Of a stretch of 64,000 nucleotides of DNA, positions 49,401-59,800 are shown in pieces. Within the stretch, counting starts at the first letter, position 1. Each line of letters begins with the position of its first letter. The notes under the pieces were generated by a model. It ran no database searches. It worked only from the letters and a program-made list of their open reading frames with translations, and was not told where the DNA came from. The position numbers and the translations under genes were made by a program. Source of the DNA: Acanthaster planci. Its lineage: Eukaryota > Echinodermata > Asteroidea > Valvatida > Acanthasteridae. The stretch is taken from contig NW_019091398.1 of the NCBI RefSeq assembly GCF_001949145.1, positions 236,311 to 300,310 on the forward strand, given 5' to 3'.

Positions 49401-52400
49401 TTGTGTGAAGGAAATACGACAGAAGCATTTCCCAATTAAAGCTTTCAATTTGGAAAGCTTTTACAAATGTGCTTCCTGTATTTTGGAAGATGCAGGATCA
49501 CCGAAAGTGCCAATGCTGCTTTTCCCACACGTAGCTCTGGATCAATTTAAGCAGTTCCAGATTAGGGCAAAACTTGCATGCATAAGAAATGATGGCATGA
49601 GATTATCCATTTTCAGCCAGAACCACCCTAAAAGCAGATTTTCTGACAAAGCTACAATTCAGTTCATGTAACAGAATTCTGGGAATTTAAAAACAGAGAA
49701 CTTGCATACATGTAAGTGTTTTTGAAAGTTTCAACTCAACAAGACGGATCAAAACTGATACTGTCCCCCATGAGCATCTGAAAGCTAAGCTTCATATGTC
49801 GAATACATGGGAAGCTACTGAAGTGGATTGCCAACTTTCTTCAGATACGTAAACAAAGAGTGGTGTTCAATGGATCTAGTTCTGATTGGGATTCTGTGGA
49901 CTCCAGCGTACCCCAAGGCACAGTCCTCAGCCCCCTTTTATTTTTGCTTTATATCAATAATATAACAGATAACCTTCAGTCAGAAATTTGTCTTTTGCTG
50001 ACGAATGCATTTCATATAGAAACACCAACAACAGGGCTGACTGCATCATACTTCAGGAAGATATTGATACACTCTATGAATGGGACACAACGTGGCAAAT
50101 ACAATTTAATATAAAGAAATGCTACATCATGCATATGGGAAACAAAAGGAAGAAGATCTGCAATACTTATAATCTGAATAATCATTCTTTGTTAATGGTG
50201 GATCGTCATCAGCATCTGGGAGTCTTTCTTTCTCACAAATTTAAATGGGATTATCCTTATGATTATATGCTCAAGAAGGCTAACCAGGTCCTAGGCATGT
50301 TGCGTAGGAACTTAAAGCAGTGCTTGAAAATGGCAAAAACAACTGCTTATTTAGCACTCGTTCATCCACACCTGGAGAACGTTTCAGTAGTATGTAATCC
50401 TTCAAGGTCAAATACACCAATAAGCTTCAGATGGTTCAATGATGTGCAGCACACTTTATTGACAACAACTTTAGTAGAGTGTGACCGATATGATCACAAA
50501 CCTAGGGTGAGATACACTTCAACAGTGTCGTGAGGCTGCTAGATTGATCATGGTGAAACAAATATTTATTGGTACATAAATGGGTGCTATTCCGAAGTCT
50601 ATTGTCAAGCATGCTTCTACAAGACGATGTAGAACAGCCACTGGAAATAGTTCTCAACTTGATTTGCCTTATAGCAGAACTGAAGCACAACCTGTAGGAA
50701 TTCCTTTGTACCCAGAACTTGTAGAGATTGGAACAGGCTTCCTGATACAATAGTCTCAACAATTCCAATCGGGTCTTTTGGGAATCAGGTTCTTGAGTTT
50801 ATCAGATCAATTAACTTTGTGCCACTCTTTCTTGGTTCCCCTGTGGCCATACATGGATTCAGAGAATCTGTTGCTATGTACCAAAGAAGAAGAAACAGGC
50901 AAAGACCAATAAACCGTTGACCAACTCAGACATACCTGGCCTTGACATCACATATAATTGATAATGTGCATGTAGTTGGATATACACATGCACACACATG
51001 TACATATATTTACATGCCCAATCCAGAAATAGGCAAACATGTACAGATGTACATGTACAGCATGTACATGTATGTTCAGTCTTCAGCAAATTTTCAAATA
51101 CTGGAGACCTTAGAAGTCATTTTGGTTCAGTGGGCATTGAAAGAGTTCACATGACTGTACAGTATGAAAAAAGGAATAGCAGCATTGTAATCACACTTTG
51201 TTAATAATGTACCGCCGTTTCCTAATTTTCGGCTATTTTGTGGCTCCTGTGATTTTTATAAACTGTCCAAACATATCAAAGTGTGAGTCAGAAATCTGCC
51301 ATATTTCCTGTTTCTGTCTCAATGGCAAACAACTACAGTGCAATTCAACCAATTAGAATGCAGCTTTCATATGAGGGTGAAAGGAAAATAAAAAGAAAGA
51401 GTCAAGAGCCACCTTGTAATTGGTCAAGCTGTCTTACTGCTGACAAGGATGATCTTTCAATAGACATGACTGAGAGTTAGCACTTGCTGTAGTGTAAGTC
51501 TTGTGTGGTGTGGGTAAGCAAAAATCTCAGAAATTTCATCATTTAAATTTGCTATGAAAATGACAGTAAGGTAAACATACCCCCATCCAACAATTACATA
51601 AACGATCAGAAGAGCGAAACGTCAATTATACATTGTGCTAACATTGATGTGTGTAAGGTTTGTAAAAATGTTTCAGTTCTGGAAGTATGAACCAACATGA
51701 TTAACTTAAAACAGCATGAACAGATGACAGATAGGCCGAGGCCTACCCAGGATGCCCGGGATATAGCCTACATTATGGACCAGGCCTACACCATGTACAC
51801 CACAATTTATGCCGTGGCTGTTGTTATGGTATTATGGTATAAAACATGAAACTTAGGCAAAAAAAAAAAAATGGTCCATCTGAACTCACGCACCAGTCAT
51901 GCCAGTGGTTCCAAACCTTCCACCTTGACTACTCGGCCACAAGCATTCAGCGATCTTAGTAGGCCTAATTTTAAAATATATAAACCGTCGTGATGATCAG
52001 CTACGTCATCGCACTTGTGCAGTTCAGTGCCGTAACAATAGAAAATGGGAGATGCGATGGCTGCCATAACGATAGCCACTTCGTTCAGTCGTTTAATTTA
52101 CATGTACGTGTTAAGCACACTAGTTGTAAGCCATCTTTGTAAAAATAAATTATAAGTTTCCCAATTTTTAAAAATTAAGGTATACCTAAATCCTCTTTGA
52201 AACGTCCGAATATTGGGCAACCTGTAGCAAGTAACACACGTAGGCCTACTTCACGTCAACAAACGTAACGACGCAGACGAACTTTTTTAAAAGTTCAAAG
52301 ATCGAGCGGGCAAACTACAAACTAGGCTACGGCTTACCTGCCGAATACGCTCCTTAAACGTCGGAAAATTGAACACCCCTCCAATGTCAATTTTCCTCTC

Positions 52401-52511
52401 TGGTTCATTGCCTTTTCTGCGGTCGTACACGAAGACAACCGAGTCTTCTTCGTCTAATGCTTTGGTTGCATTTGCTGCTCCTACAACCTGCTTCTTTGAG
52501 TTGGCCGCCAT
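24199..52511 (-). CDS. SMCHD1: SMCHD1, SMC hinge-domain chromatin ATPase
   Basis: Complete orthologue, 41 coding exons, 2025 residues (human about 2005). SMCHD1 is a nuclear non-canonical SMC protein that silences chromatin (X inactivation and D4Z4 in mammals). Exons 5'-3': 52511-52338, 47672-47594, 45912-45751, 45469-45387, 45236-45103, 44948-44819, 44384-44265, 43949-43786, 43575-43402, 43205-43069, 41151-41031, 40702-40519, 40405-40208, 40112-39999, 39756-39650, 39400-39318, 39035-38925, 38524-38447, 38256-38137, 37347-37203, 37099-36927, 36574-36435, 36216-36085, 35909-35750, 35317-35104, 34818-34689, 34354-34115, 33791-33437, 33246-33066, 32593-32506, 32306-32175, 30957-30811, 30293-30164, 29644-29525, 28994-28909, 28443-28315, 27993-27803, 27353-27247, 26709-26467, 25501-25343, 24401-24199. 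Every junction keeps frame. Two introns use GC donors. Confidence 0.95.
25081..25352. repeat. 40-bp tandem repeat copying an SMCHD1 splice donor
   Basis: Six full 40-bp units (25081-25320) plus a partial seventh (25321-25352). The partial unit is the real 3' end of SMCHD1 exon 40 with its donor. On the minus strand each unit contains AAACTNG|GTAAGT followed by TACTCATGAGTGGCACTGACC or a close variant. Units differ at only a few positions (CTCG, CTTG or CTCA before GTAAGT; one CATAAC or CGTAAC variant). All seven keep a strong GTAAGT donor. Unit length is not a multiple of three. Confidence 0.92.
25805..26448 (-). mobile_element. Non-autonomous TIR DNA element, copy B
   Basis: Inverted relative of 4355-4880, inside SMCHD1 intron 39. 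Its ends are inverted repeats: one arm reads GTCACCGTTCCCATGAAGTG, then ATGCTAATGTCC, and the other, on the opposite strand, GTCACCTTCACCATGAGGTG, then ACACTAATGTGG. It shares TTTTGGTAGTTTTTATAAAG, AGCAGTGCGTGGGTAAAGGC-like and TTTTTTGGACATTA blocks with copy A. No coding capacity. Confidence 0.65.
29525..43000 (-). CDS. SMCHD1: SMCHD1 exons 11-34: central beta-rich region
   Basis: This long middle part aligns along its length to vertebrate SMCHD1, a chain of immunoglobulin-like beta domains joining the ATPase to the hinge. Landmarks: [118 protein letters not shown], and [16 protein letters not shown]. Exon 34 begins a coiled-coil-like stretch ([18 protein letters not shown]). The donors of exon 12 (after 40519) and exon 19 (after 38137) read GCAAGT and GCAAGA. 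The N gap lies wholly within intron 19, so no coding sequence is lost. Confidence 0.92.
36760..36850. repeat. tRNA-like SINE fragment
   Basis: Contains GGGTTCGAACCTAGGACCAT, a good RNA polymerase III B-box (GGTTCGAACC), followed by tRNA-like text and TGACTGAGCTTACAGAGTCATGG. It sits in an SMCHD1 intron and lacks a complete cloverleaf, so it is read as SINE debris. Confidence 0.4.
37551..37988. mobile_element. piggyBac-like element containing the N gap
   Basis: The left end reads TTAACCACTACCTGCCGGGG and the right end, reverse complemented, TTAACCACTTCGTACCGGGG. That is a TTAA duplication with an imperfect inverted terminal repeat, as in piggyBac-like elements and their MITEs. The subterminal GACTCCGAAATCGGAGCC is itself palindromic. 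An assembly gap of 316 N (37589-37904) lies inside, so true length and any coding content are unknown. It sits in SMCHD1 intron 19. Confidence 0.65.
37589..37904. other. Assembly gap (316 N)
   Basis: Run of N within SMCHD1 intron 19 and inside a TTAA-flanked repeat. Frame and alignment are continuous from exon 19 to exon 20, so no exon appears to be missing. Confidence 0.95.
38575..38750 (-). repeat. Pair of tRNA-like fragments
   Basis: Two related segments (about 38578-38622 and 38700-38745) read on the minus strand as CCAGTGGTTGTAGGTTCAAA and CCAGTGGTAGGGGGTTCCAA. These resemble tRNA T-arms/B-boxes, each followed by TCCCAC and then a similar tail. They are probably two diverged, tandem SINE fragments within SMCHD1 intron 17. 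Confidence 0.45.
42322..42420. repeat. Long hairpin in SMCHD1 intron 10
   Basis: Arms of about 28 bases: one contains GCTGGTTCCAG, the other CTGGAACCAGC, both extending outward with few mismatches (TTTAGTTTC against CAAACTGAA). The loop of about 40 bases includes GGTTCAAATCC, a tRNA B-box-like word. Could be a small MITE or folded SINE remnant. Confidence 0.55.
43069..52511 (-). CDS. SMCHD1: SMCHD1 exons 1-10: ubiquitin-like start and GHKL ATPase
   Basis: Exons 1-2 encode a divergent N-terminal segment ([22 protein letters not shown]) matching the start of vertebrate SMCHD1. Exons 3-9 carry the GHKL ATPase: [19 protein letters not shown], the Mg/ATP motif [11 protein letters not shown] with catalytic Glu near residue 143, [14 protein letters not shown] (human has DNGRGM) near residue 182, and the ATP-lid YFGVGGKQA near 238. 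[14 protein letters not shown] follows in the transducer-like part. All catalytic motifs are present, so the ATPase is predicted active. Intron 1 (47673-52337) is the longest and holds a decayed LINE on the plus strand. Confidence 0.93.
46165..47010. repeat. GAGTC-rich degenerate repeat block, second locus
   Basis: Within SMCHD1 intron 2, two clusters (about 46165-46275 and 46890-47010) of AAGTC/GAGTC words such as CAAGTCTGAGTCAC, AAGTCATGAGTCACAAAG, GACTTGAGTTGGACTCGAG and GAGTCACAAGTCAT. Similar to the block at 11656-12035. The sequence between the clusters has no recognisable gene. Confidence 0.5.
49751..50860 (+). pseudogene. Decayed LINE reverse transcriptase fragment
   Basis: Antisense to SMCHD1 in its first intron. 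Reverse-transcriptase text is recognisable across several frames: [50 protein letters not shown] where the catalytic box should be [18 protein letters not shown], then a C-terminal [12 protein letters not shown]. At least two frameshifts and the FADD to FADE change show it is dead. The motif set fits the non-LTR Jockey/CR1-like pol proteins. No 5' ORF, 3' tail or target duplication was identified, so it is a truncated relic. Confidence 0.75.
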
Positions 52512-53855
52512 CTTTTCTTAAAACACGTTCCCGGATGATATCAATTACTGCCCGACTAATAGGCTCAGCTCAGAGAGGACTGTTGCAAGTCTAAAATAAA
52601 AGGCAAGTACGGCGAAGGTTTTCCGCGCATCTCCCATGCATAGTACCGGGGGCCTACATAACTAATTTGAGGACAGTTGAGTCTCTATTTTTTTTAGGAT
52701 CCATGCAAATTTCATGCCTCTTTCCATTTTAAATTAAAGCCTTAAACCCCATGCCCTAACAAAATCTCATTTTGGTCCGTTTACGTTTCGTTCATTTGTT
52801 TTCGAATTAACTTATAACACACAATCAAACACAAGTCCGAACTGTTCAGTGGCGTTTTTCGTGTTCAAAATGAAAAATCCGAGGGAAAAGACGAAGGTTA
52901 GTGTACATGTACACTTCGTTCATTCGTTTATCGATTTGAAAACGAAAATCTAAACAACAACAAAAGTCGTTTGCAGTTTTAAAATCGAAAAATAAAAATT
53001 GAAAAAGGTACGTTTCTCGTGTTTCGATTTGAAAACAAAACATTTTTTAAAATACGGAAAAGTCGTTTTTCGTCTTTTATTCAAAACGAAAAACAATAAT
53101 TACGTTCCTTTTTGTTTTCCAATGTGAAAATGAACAACAGCGTAATCTATTGATCAACTTTTTGAAGAATGAAAAACAGTTCCACAGTAAATTTTGTAAA
53201 GTAAGAAACGTCTGGTGTAACCATAGAGAAGTAGTGTAACCCGGCCACCAAATTAAACATAGTTGATCTAATTCTAAAGGAATACAAGGGATTCGTTGGT
53301 TCAAAGAAGGATCAACCTAGAAGGAAATTTCTCGCATTCCTAAAGGCAGCTTAAATTTCCTTTTGAGAAGTGCTCAGAGACATCCGTGACGTCACGGTCT
53401 CCCTGCTGTACAAACCATGCCATCTTTGGTCAACCGGGAGATTACTTTAAGTTTTCGTTTTCAACATGAAAAACAAGAAACGACTTCTTCGTCTTTTTCC
53501 TCATTTTTCTTTTCAAATCTAAAAACGGAAAACGGCTTGTTTTGTGTTTCTTGATTTTCGTTTTCAAATCCGAAAACGAATGAACGCGGAAAAGTACATA
53601 CATTGTATACGAACCCTGTATACATCACACACCCCTTTATTTTCCTTTTGCCACGCCTCGGCCTCCTGAAAGTCCAAATCCCTGGTACTAAAAAACTTGC
53701 CCTGTTATATAAATGTATTTGACGGCAACCAACGCAGAACGCCCACCATGATTTCGCTGGTACCATGTACACAATATTTTCAAATACATTGGGGATAGGG
53801 TCATCAGCTATCCACGAGTAAATCTCTCGATAATTTTTTCTGTCGTCGGAGTGCA
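52512..53855. promoter_or_regulatory. Divergent promoter region, SMCHD1 / clathrin light chain
   Basis: Only 1,344 bases separate the two start codons, so both 5' UTRs and core promoters must lie here unless a 5' non-coding exon exists. No TATA box is obvious next to either ATG. Much of the middle (about 52780-53120 and 53440-53595) is degenerate AT-rich repeat built from TTCGTTTTC, GAAAACGAA and CGAAAA words in both orientations, which resembles a mobile element or simple repeat rather than regulatory sites. Confidence 0.4.
52780..53595. repeat. TTCGTTTTC / GAAAACGAA degenerate repeat
   Basis: Two blocks (about 52780-53130 and 53440-53595) rich in words such as TTCGATTTGAAAACGAAAA, GATTTTCGTTTTCAAATC and GGAAAACGGC, in both orientations. 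They flank roughly 300 bases of non-repeat sequence. The inverted arrangement may reflect a foldback element; ends and target duplication were not resolved. Confidence 0.45.
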
Positions 53856-56800
53856 ATGGAAGACTTAATGAATGATGGAAATTCTGCCCCAGAGGTGGAT
53901 CCGGCTGCCGAATTTCTTGCCCGAGAGCAAGATGAACTTGCAGGGTTGGAAGACGATAACTTCGTCAGTGGGGATCCGGCGCCAGCAACAGACCCGGTCG
54001 TACAATCGGGTGGGTACCGGGTTAATCATCTGATCGTGCATCTAACGTTGGAAAAAATGGGGGCGAACTTCATTTCAAGATGTAATTGTCATTGAGTTGA
54101 AAATGACTTATAATTGTCAACTCGCCCCAGGATACCATGATCGAGAAAGTGGCACAACTGGCCTATCGCCATTTTTTGAGTTATTAGCCACGCCCCTAGG
54201 CAATCTCATATTTTGTACGTTCATGAACTTGATGAAGTTTTGTTTGTCTCAGATTCTGCGTCATGTCATCAGGTCATGGACTAGGCCCCTGGGCCCTACC
54301 CCCAGAACTGTGGGGTCCGACGTCCGCCATGTCCGCCCTGTCCCCACAAACCCCACTGTAAACAGTCCTTTTTTGTTATGACATTTAACAGCGCACAAAC
54401 AGGGATTTTGTGGTGGTTGTGTACCAATACCCAATAGAAATGCTGCTCCGTTCCCCCAAGACCTTTGTTCTATTGAGTATTGTAATGTAACTTACTAGCT
54501 CTACTGACACGTTAAGAGTATTTACTATTACTATTTCTTTTTTTTTTTTCAAATTTTGGACTGGATCGGTCATACTAACGTGGAACATTACATATAGTAA
54601 AGTGACAGCGGTTCATAATAATAGCAAAGACTCACTTAAAATACCTTTATCACCACCTACTACTACTTCCTGAACAGTAAAGAACTATTCCGTAAACCTT
54701 ATGGATGGTTCTGCACGCTATGGCGTTTTGAAAGCTGCCCAGTAATCGTACCATTGCCAAACATGTCAGATGAAACCTTCGTTTGTGCTTTCTGAAGCAA
54801 ACCTTCCCCTTAAGACCCATAATAATAGCTAACCTACATGGAACTACATGTACCAGGCCTGATTGTATTTTGTAGTGTTTAACCTATATTATTGGCCACA
54901 GGGTTCTCCCAATGATTTCTCAAAACTGTAGGGGGATTTCCATTGTGGTTTACCAACATTTTGCGAAGCCATGGACGTGGGGTTTGGGGCCCCGCCCAAG
55001 GGTCCCGAAAATGTTTGGACTTTAGGGACCCCAATGGAAATAAGCCTGTGTAATTTGGCTTTCTTGGGTTATCCCAGAATGAATCAACCGTATCTTGTTT
55101 TCTCTGTGTACGATTGTTGCTTAGTTGATTGATTTCTGAATAAAATAATAATGAAAAGATGCTCTCCGCTACATTTTAGAGCATTTCCTGGGCTTTTCAA
55201 GTAACATAGGAGATTCAATAAGTTTTTTTAAATTTTGGATATCAGTATTTTTAACAAATGACCAGTTTTCCTTTCTAGACTACTAATTATAGGCACAAAA
55301 GGAGTCATTTCAAGTTTCAGACATGCAACAACATGTAGTGGCTGTATTAATCAACGGTTTAAACACCCGTTTATTCAGTTTTAATTTTAATACATGCTTC
55401 AACCTTTGGTTTTTGCTGATCAGACCTTCCTTCGCCAGCGCCTTCCATGCACTTGCTGCAGGTGGCTGCTTCGTCTGCCTTTGGGTTTCCGTCAGCGCAG
55501 ACTGCTGATGTTACATGTATTGGCTTAAAAAAAGAGCCTAGCTTTGATTGAGTTTCTGCCATTGTGCACAAGACAAAACGTGGTGAAATGACAACGAGAA
55601 ATATCGTCCCTGTCGTAGATGCCATGAATACCGTTACACGAGGCTTCGGCTGCCGCCATGAAAAAAAATGTGTGTGGGGTCGATGTTGTAAGTTCTGCGA
55701 ATGGTGTAGTATAAAATTTTAACCTTTGTAAATGCAGCCCCACTAGCGTATTGAGCACACGGCACAGAGAAAACACTTATGCGCGCGGGTGCATGTACGA
55801 CGTCCATGACGGAAGTTCAGATTTCATGCGACACTGGCAACTAGGAACGTTTGGTGCCTTGTACATATACGGTATGCAGTGTGGCCGCCAACGTGTGGTA
55901 CACAGTGCTTGTACATACATGTAGGCTATCTATAGTATGTACATGTACACGAAAAAATGTAGGACGATAAACTGCTTTTTCATCTAGATTTTCCAGACAT
56001 GCAATCTGCATTGTGTGAGATAATTCTGAGCCATACTATCATAATTATATTGTGCGTATCGGGGATGAAAAAATGGGTATCGGCCCGGTTTTTTGCATAT
56101 CGGGCAGAAATAATTGCGTATCGGGCCAGATACGCAAAATTGTACATGGGGAGAACCCTGCTGGCCAAAAAATGAGGTTATTTCTACTATCCTTACCTCT
56201 CATCCCTTGACAATCCGCACACATCTGCATTCTCTGTGGCTGTATGTCATGTGACAAAAACAGGCGCAGCGTATTCGCGTAGCAAACGTTTATGTTGCCA
56301 TAATTCCGACTACTCCCGCTAAGATTATTTGTAGAGACATCTGGGAAATCTCTGGTCTGGGACCCACACTAATCACATGTCGGCTCGACCATTTGCAAAA
56401 AATAAATCCCTGAATTACATGGGAAAACAGACACCCTATTAGTCTCACAACTTTTCAACCATATCTTTGCAAAATATTATCACTCCCTGAAGTACATATT
56501 TCTCAAACATTTTAAACGTGTGTAAACAGCCAGCTTGATAACGCAGAGTGTATCACGCGCCCTGACATTGCCACCCCCCGCTTGCAAAATGGTCAAGCCG
56601 ATATGTGATTAGTGGGGCTCCCTGACCACAGATTTCCCAGACATCTCTATACTTAATCTTAGTGGAATTAGTCAGAATTATGGGGACAGGTATCCAGAGC
56701 AACACTTGTTACGTGAATTAGCTGCGCCTGTTTTTGTCACATGACGTACGGCCACAGAGTATGCAGATGTGTGCGGATCGTCGAGGGATGAGAGGTAAAG

Positions 56801-59800
56801 ATTGTACCAAAAAAACATATTTTTTGGCCAATAATGTAGGTTAAATGCTGCAAAATACAATCATGCCCAGTAGTTCCATATACGTTAGCTATTATCATGA
56901 GGTCCTCACGGGAAGATTTGCTTCAGAAAGCGCAAACGGAGGTTTCATCTGGTACAATTACTGGGCACCTTTTAAAATGCCATAGCATGTGGAACCATCA
57001 AAAAGGTGGAGTGCAGTAAGGCCTACAGAGTAGTACCTTACTGATCAGGAAGGAGCTACCTTTTGGCTTTCTTAAAAACCTAAGGCAAACTTGTGGGGCT
57101 TCAGTGATATTTCCAACTTCAAAATCTGACCGTTTTCGCTCGACACACGCATGACACTTGAACTTTTTGACGCCTCCTCTCATTTAAATACGCATGCCTG
57201 GATTTGCAGGTGCAAAAACTCTATGGAGGAATGTGGTCCTTTCATGAAACACACAGGAAAGGCCTATATGTAGTCCGGGCACAAGACATGTTGACCATGA
57301 TGTTTGGGAGTGCTACCAACGTCGTTCCTGGTCAACGTGTCAACACTGCCACTTCAAGCAGTACCTACATGTACATCCTGTTTACCTAGATAAAAACAGG
57401 TCAAAACCATGCTGATTTTACAAATATGGTGCAAATGAGGTTCCATATACTTGTGTATCGGTTACAGCCGTAGTCAACCATTTGGTTGTGGCTTGTCTTC
57501 ATAAGTACACATGTGAGCCTCACGACTCTCGAATGCCGATAGGAAAGTATGTGCACCATTTTTGTACAATCAGCATGGTTTTGATCTGCATTTTTTCTTG
57601 GTACACAGGACGTAAGTGTGTAAGCCTGCTCACAGAGAATTGTCTTGCTGAACCTAGCAGTATTTCTATGTGTACGCACCAACCAAAGAATCCACACTAA
57701 TTATCATGACGAACCTACAGCAAAAAATGCCCTTTTTTTTCTGTGAAGTTCATGAGATCGCAGTGGGTGGCTAACCCCAGAGTTCTACATATGCAGCCAG
57801 AAATGAGACGGCCGAATCCACACGGTCTTCCGTGTAGCACCGCTACTCTGCTGCAGAACTGAGCATGCGCATTAACGAGCAGAAGTTCACATATCCGCGT
57901 ACGCGTAGAACAGAACAGAACTGACTCACGTATAGCACTGTGTAGCAGCGGGTTTGTGCAGAAGTCAATGGTGTAGCACTTTTTTGCTACACGCCCTAGC
58001 CCCTTCCTTTTTCATTTTCCCGTGTAGCACTGTGTAGCACTGGGTTTGTGCACAAGTCTATGGTGTAGCACTTTTTTGGTACACGCCGCGGCCCCTTCCT
58101 TTTTCATGTTCCCGTGTAGCACTGTGTAGCAGCGGGTTTGTGCACAAGTCTATGGTGTAGCACTTTTTTGCTACACGCCGAGGCCCCTTCCTTTTCCATT
58201 TTCCTGTGTAGCACTGTGTAGCAACGGGTTTGTGCACAAGTCTATGGTGTAGCACTTTTTTGCTACACGCCGTGGCCTCTTACTTTTTCATTTTCCCATG
58301 TAGCACTGTGTAGCATTAGTGTGCACTTGAAGGTCTGGTTCTTAGAACATCCGATCGGCTGTGCCTATATCCTATTGCATATCACCGGACTAAACATTCT
58401 GTGTAGCATGTAGCAGTGCTACACACACAGGTTCTGTCTTCTTCAGTCTCATTTCTGGCTGGGTATACCACGGTAGGTTGATTGCAGAATACCCCACCAC
58501 TCGTATGATCTTCCTTGTAGCCATTGCGCATCAGTGGTACATGCAGCCATGTTGCCATTTTTCAGTCTGGTTCTGTGCTTATGCTATTGTAGCAACGTAT
58601 TCAGGGTAGGAATTCATGTGTGAACATGCAGTGCAGTTAACTGCATGGACATGCATCATCATCACGGATATGACATATAAGGTGAAACACATTTTTACAC
58701 AATGGTCGGCCGATCATCATTAAAAAAAAAGAACACATTTGTGTTTTATTGAAAACTACAGCTTTCTGGATGGATTAACTGAGGCTGTTATTTACTTTTG
58801 AGTAAAATATCCACGGATTATTCAGCAGTCCCATTTTTGTGATTTTACCAGTGGTGTAACCAACCTTCTTTGACACAGATATAGGCAGCACTTCAAGTTT
58901 ATTTATGATGTCACTTATAGGAGGCGTACTTGGTAATTGGTGATGACATATGATGTTCAAGTTCATTTGCAATCAGTGTATTTTTTTTTTGCTTTTAGGA
59001 GGCTTACTTGGTGATGACTTAGGAAGTTTTGAAGCAGCTCCTGTCATGGTAAGTTGCCTCCTGGAAATCTTCGAGATGAAACTACTCTTACCTTGCTGTT
59101 CTACAATTTCAGCCAGGGTTTTAAAAAAAAAAAATTAAAGAAAATGTGTCGCTTACCATGTTTACTGTGTTCACCTGTAGAGAAGTAAATTTATAACGTA
59201 TGCATTGATGGTGAAATGATTCCGTCTTTATCAGCAGGATGGAAGTGAGGCTCAACTTAATGGTCCATCTGACACCTACACATCAATCTCACAGGCAGAC
59301 AGGCTCGCTAACGAACCGGAGAAGATCAGGAAATGGAGAGAAGAACAGAAAGAAATGTTGGAAAAGAAAGGTGAAGACAACGTCCCAGGTTTAGTCTTAT
59401 ATATATAAGTCACAAACCACAAATTCCACAAATTTATACCAAAAACATTCCAGGAAATTTGACACTTGAAGTTTAACAGTTGGCTGTTGGGGTTAACTGA
59501 GACATTTATTTCCAAAGCAAATCACGGAATCTTGACCAGATTTCTTGGAAATTTCCATGTTGAAACTGCAGTGAATAACTTCATATTTAAACATGAGCAT
59601 TGCTTTTACTCCTTCAGATGCCGAAGCGGAGAAATTACAGAATGAGTGGAAAGAGATTGCCAAGAAAGAAGTTGTTGAATGGAATGCACGACAAGCTGAA
59701 CAGTTCACCAAGACCCAATCTTCCAACAGGTGGGTAAACGTTGGTACCATGTTGGAGCAAACGCACATCTTTGATCCTGAGGAAAATGTGCACATTCCTA

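Noticed and set aside
49330-49671. 113-codon plus-strand open frame in SMCHD1 intron 1
   Set aside because: No recognisable motif and no link in frame to the LINE fragment downstream; left unannotated.
58058-58255. Minus-strand open frame over the 92-bp repeats
   Set aside because: It simply translates the tandem repeat; no independent coding evidence.
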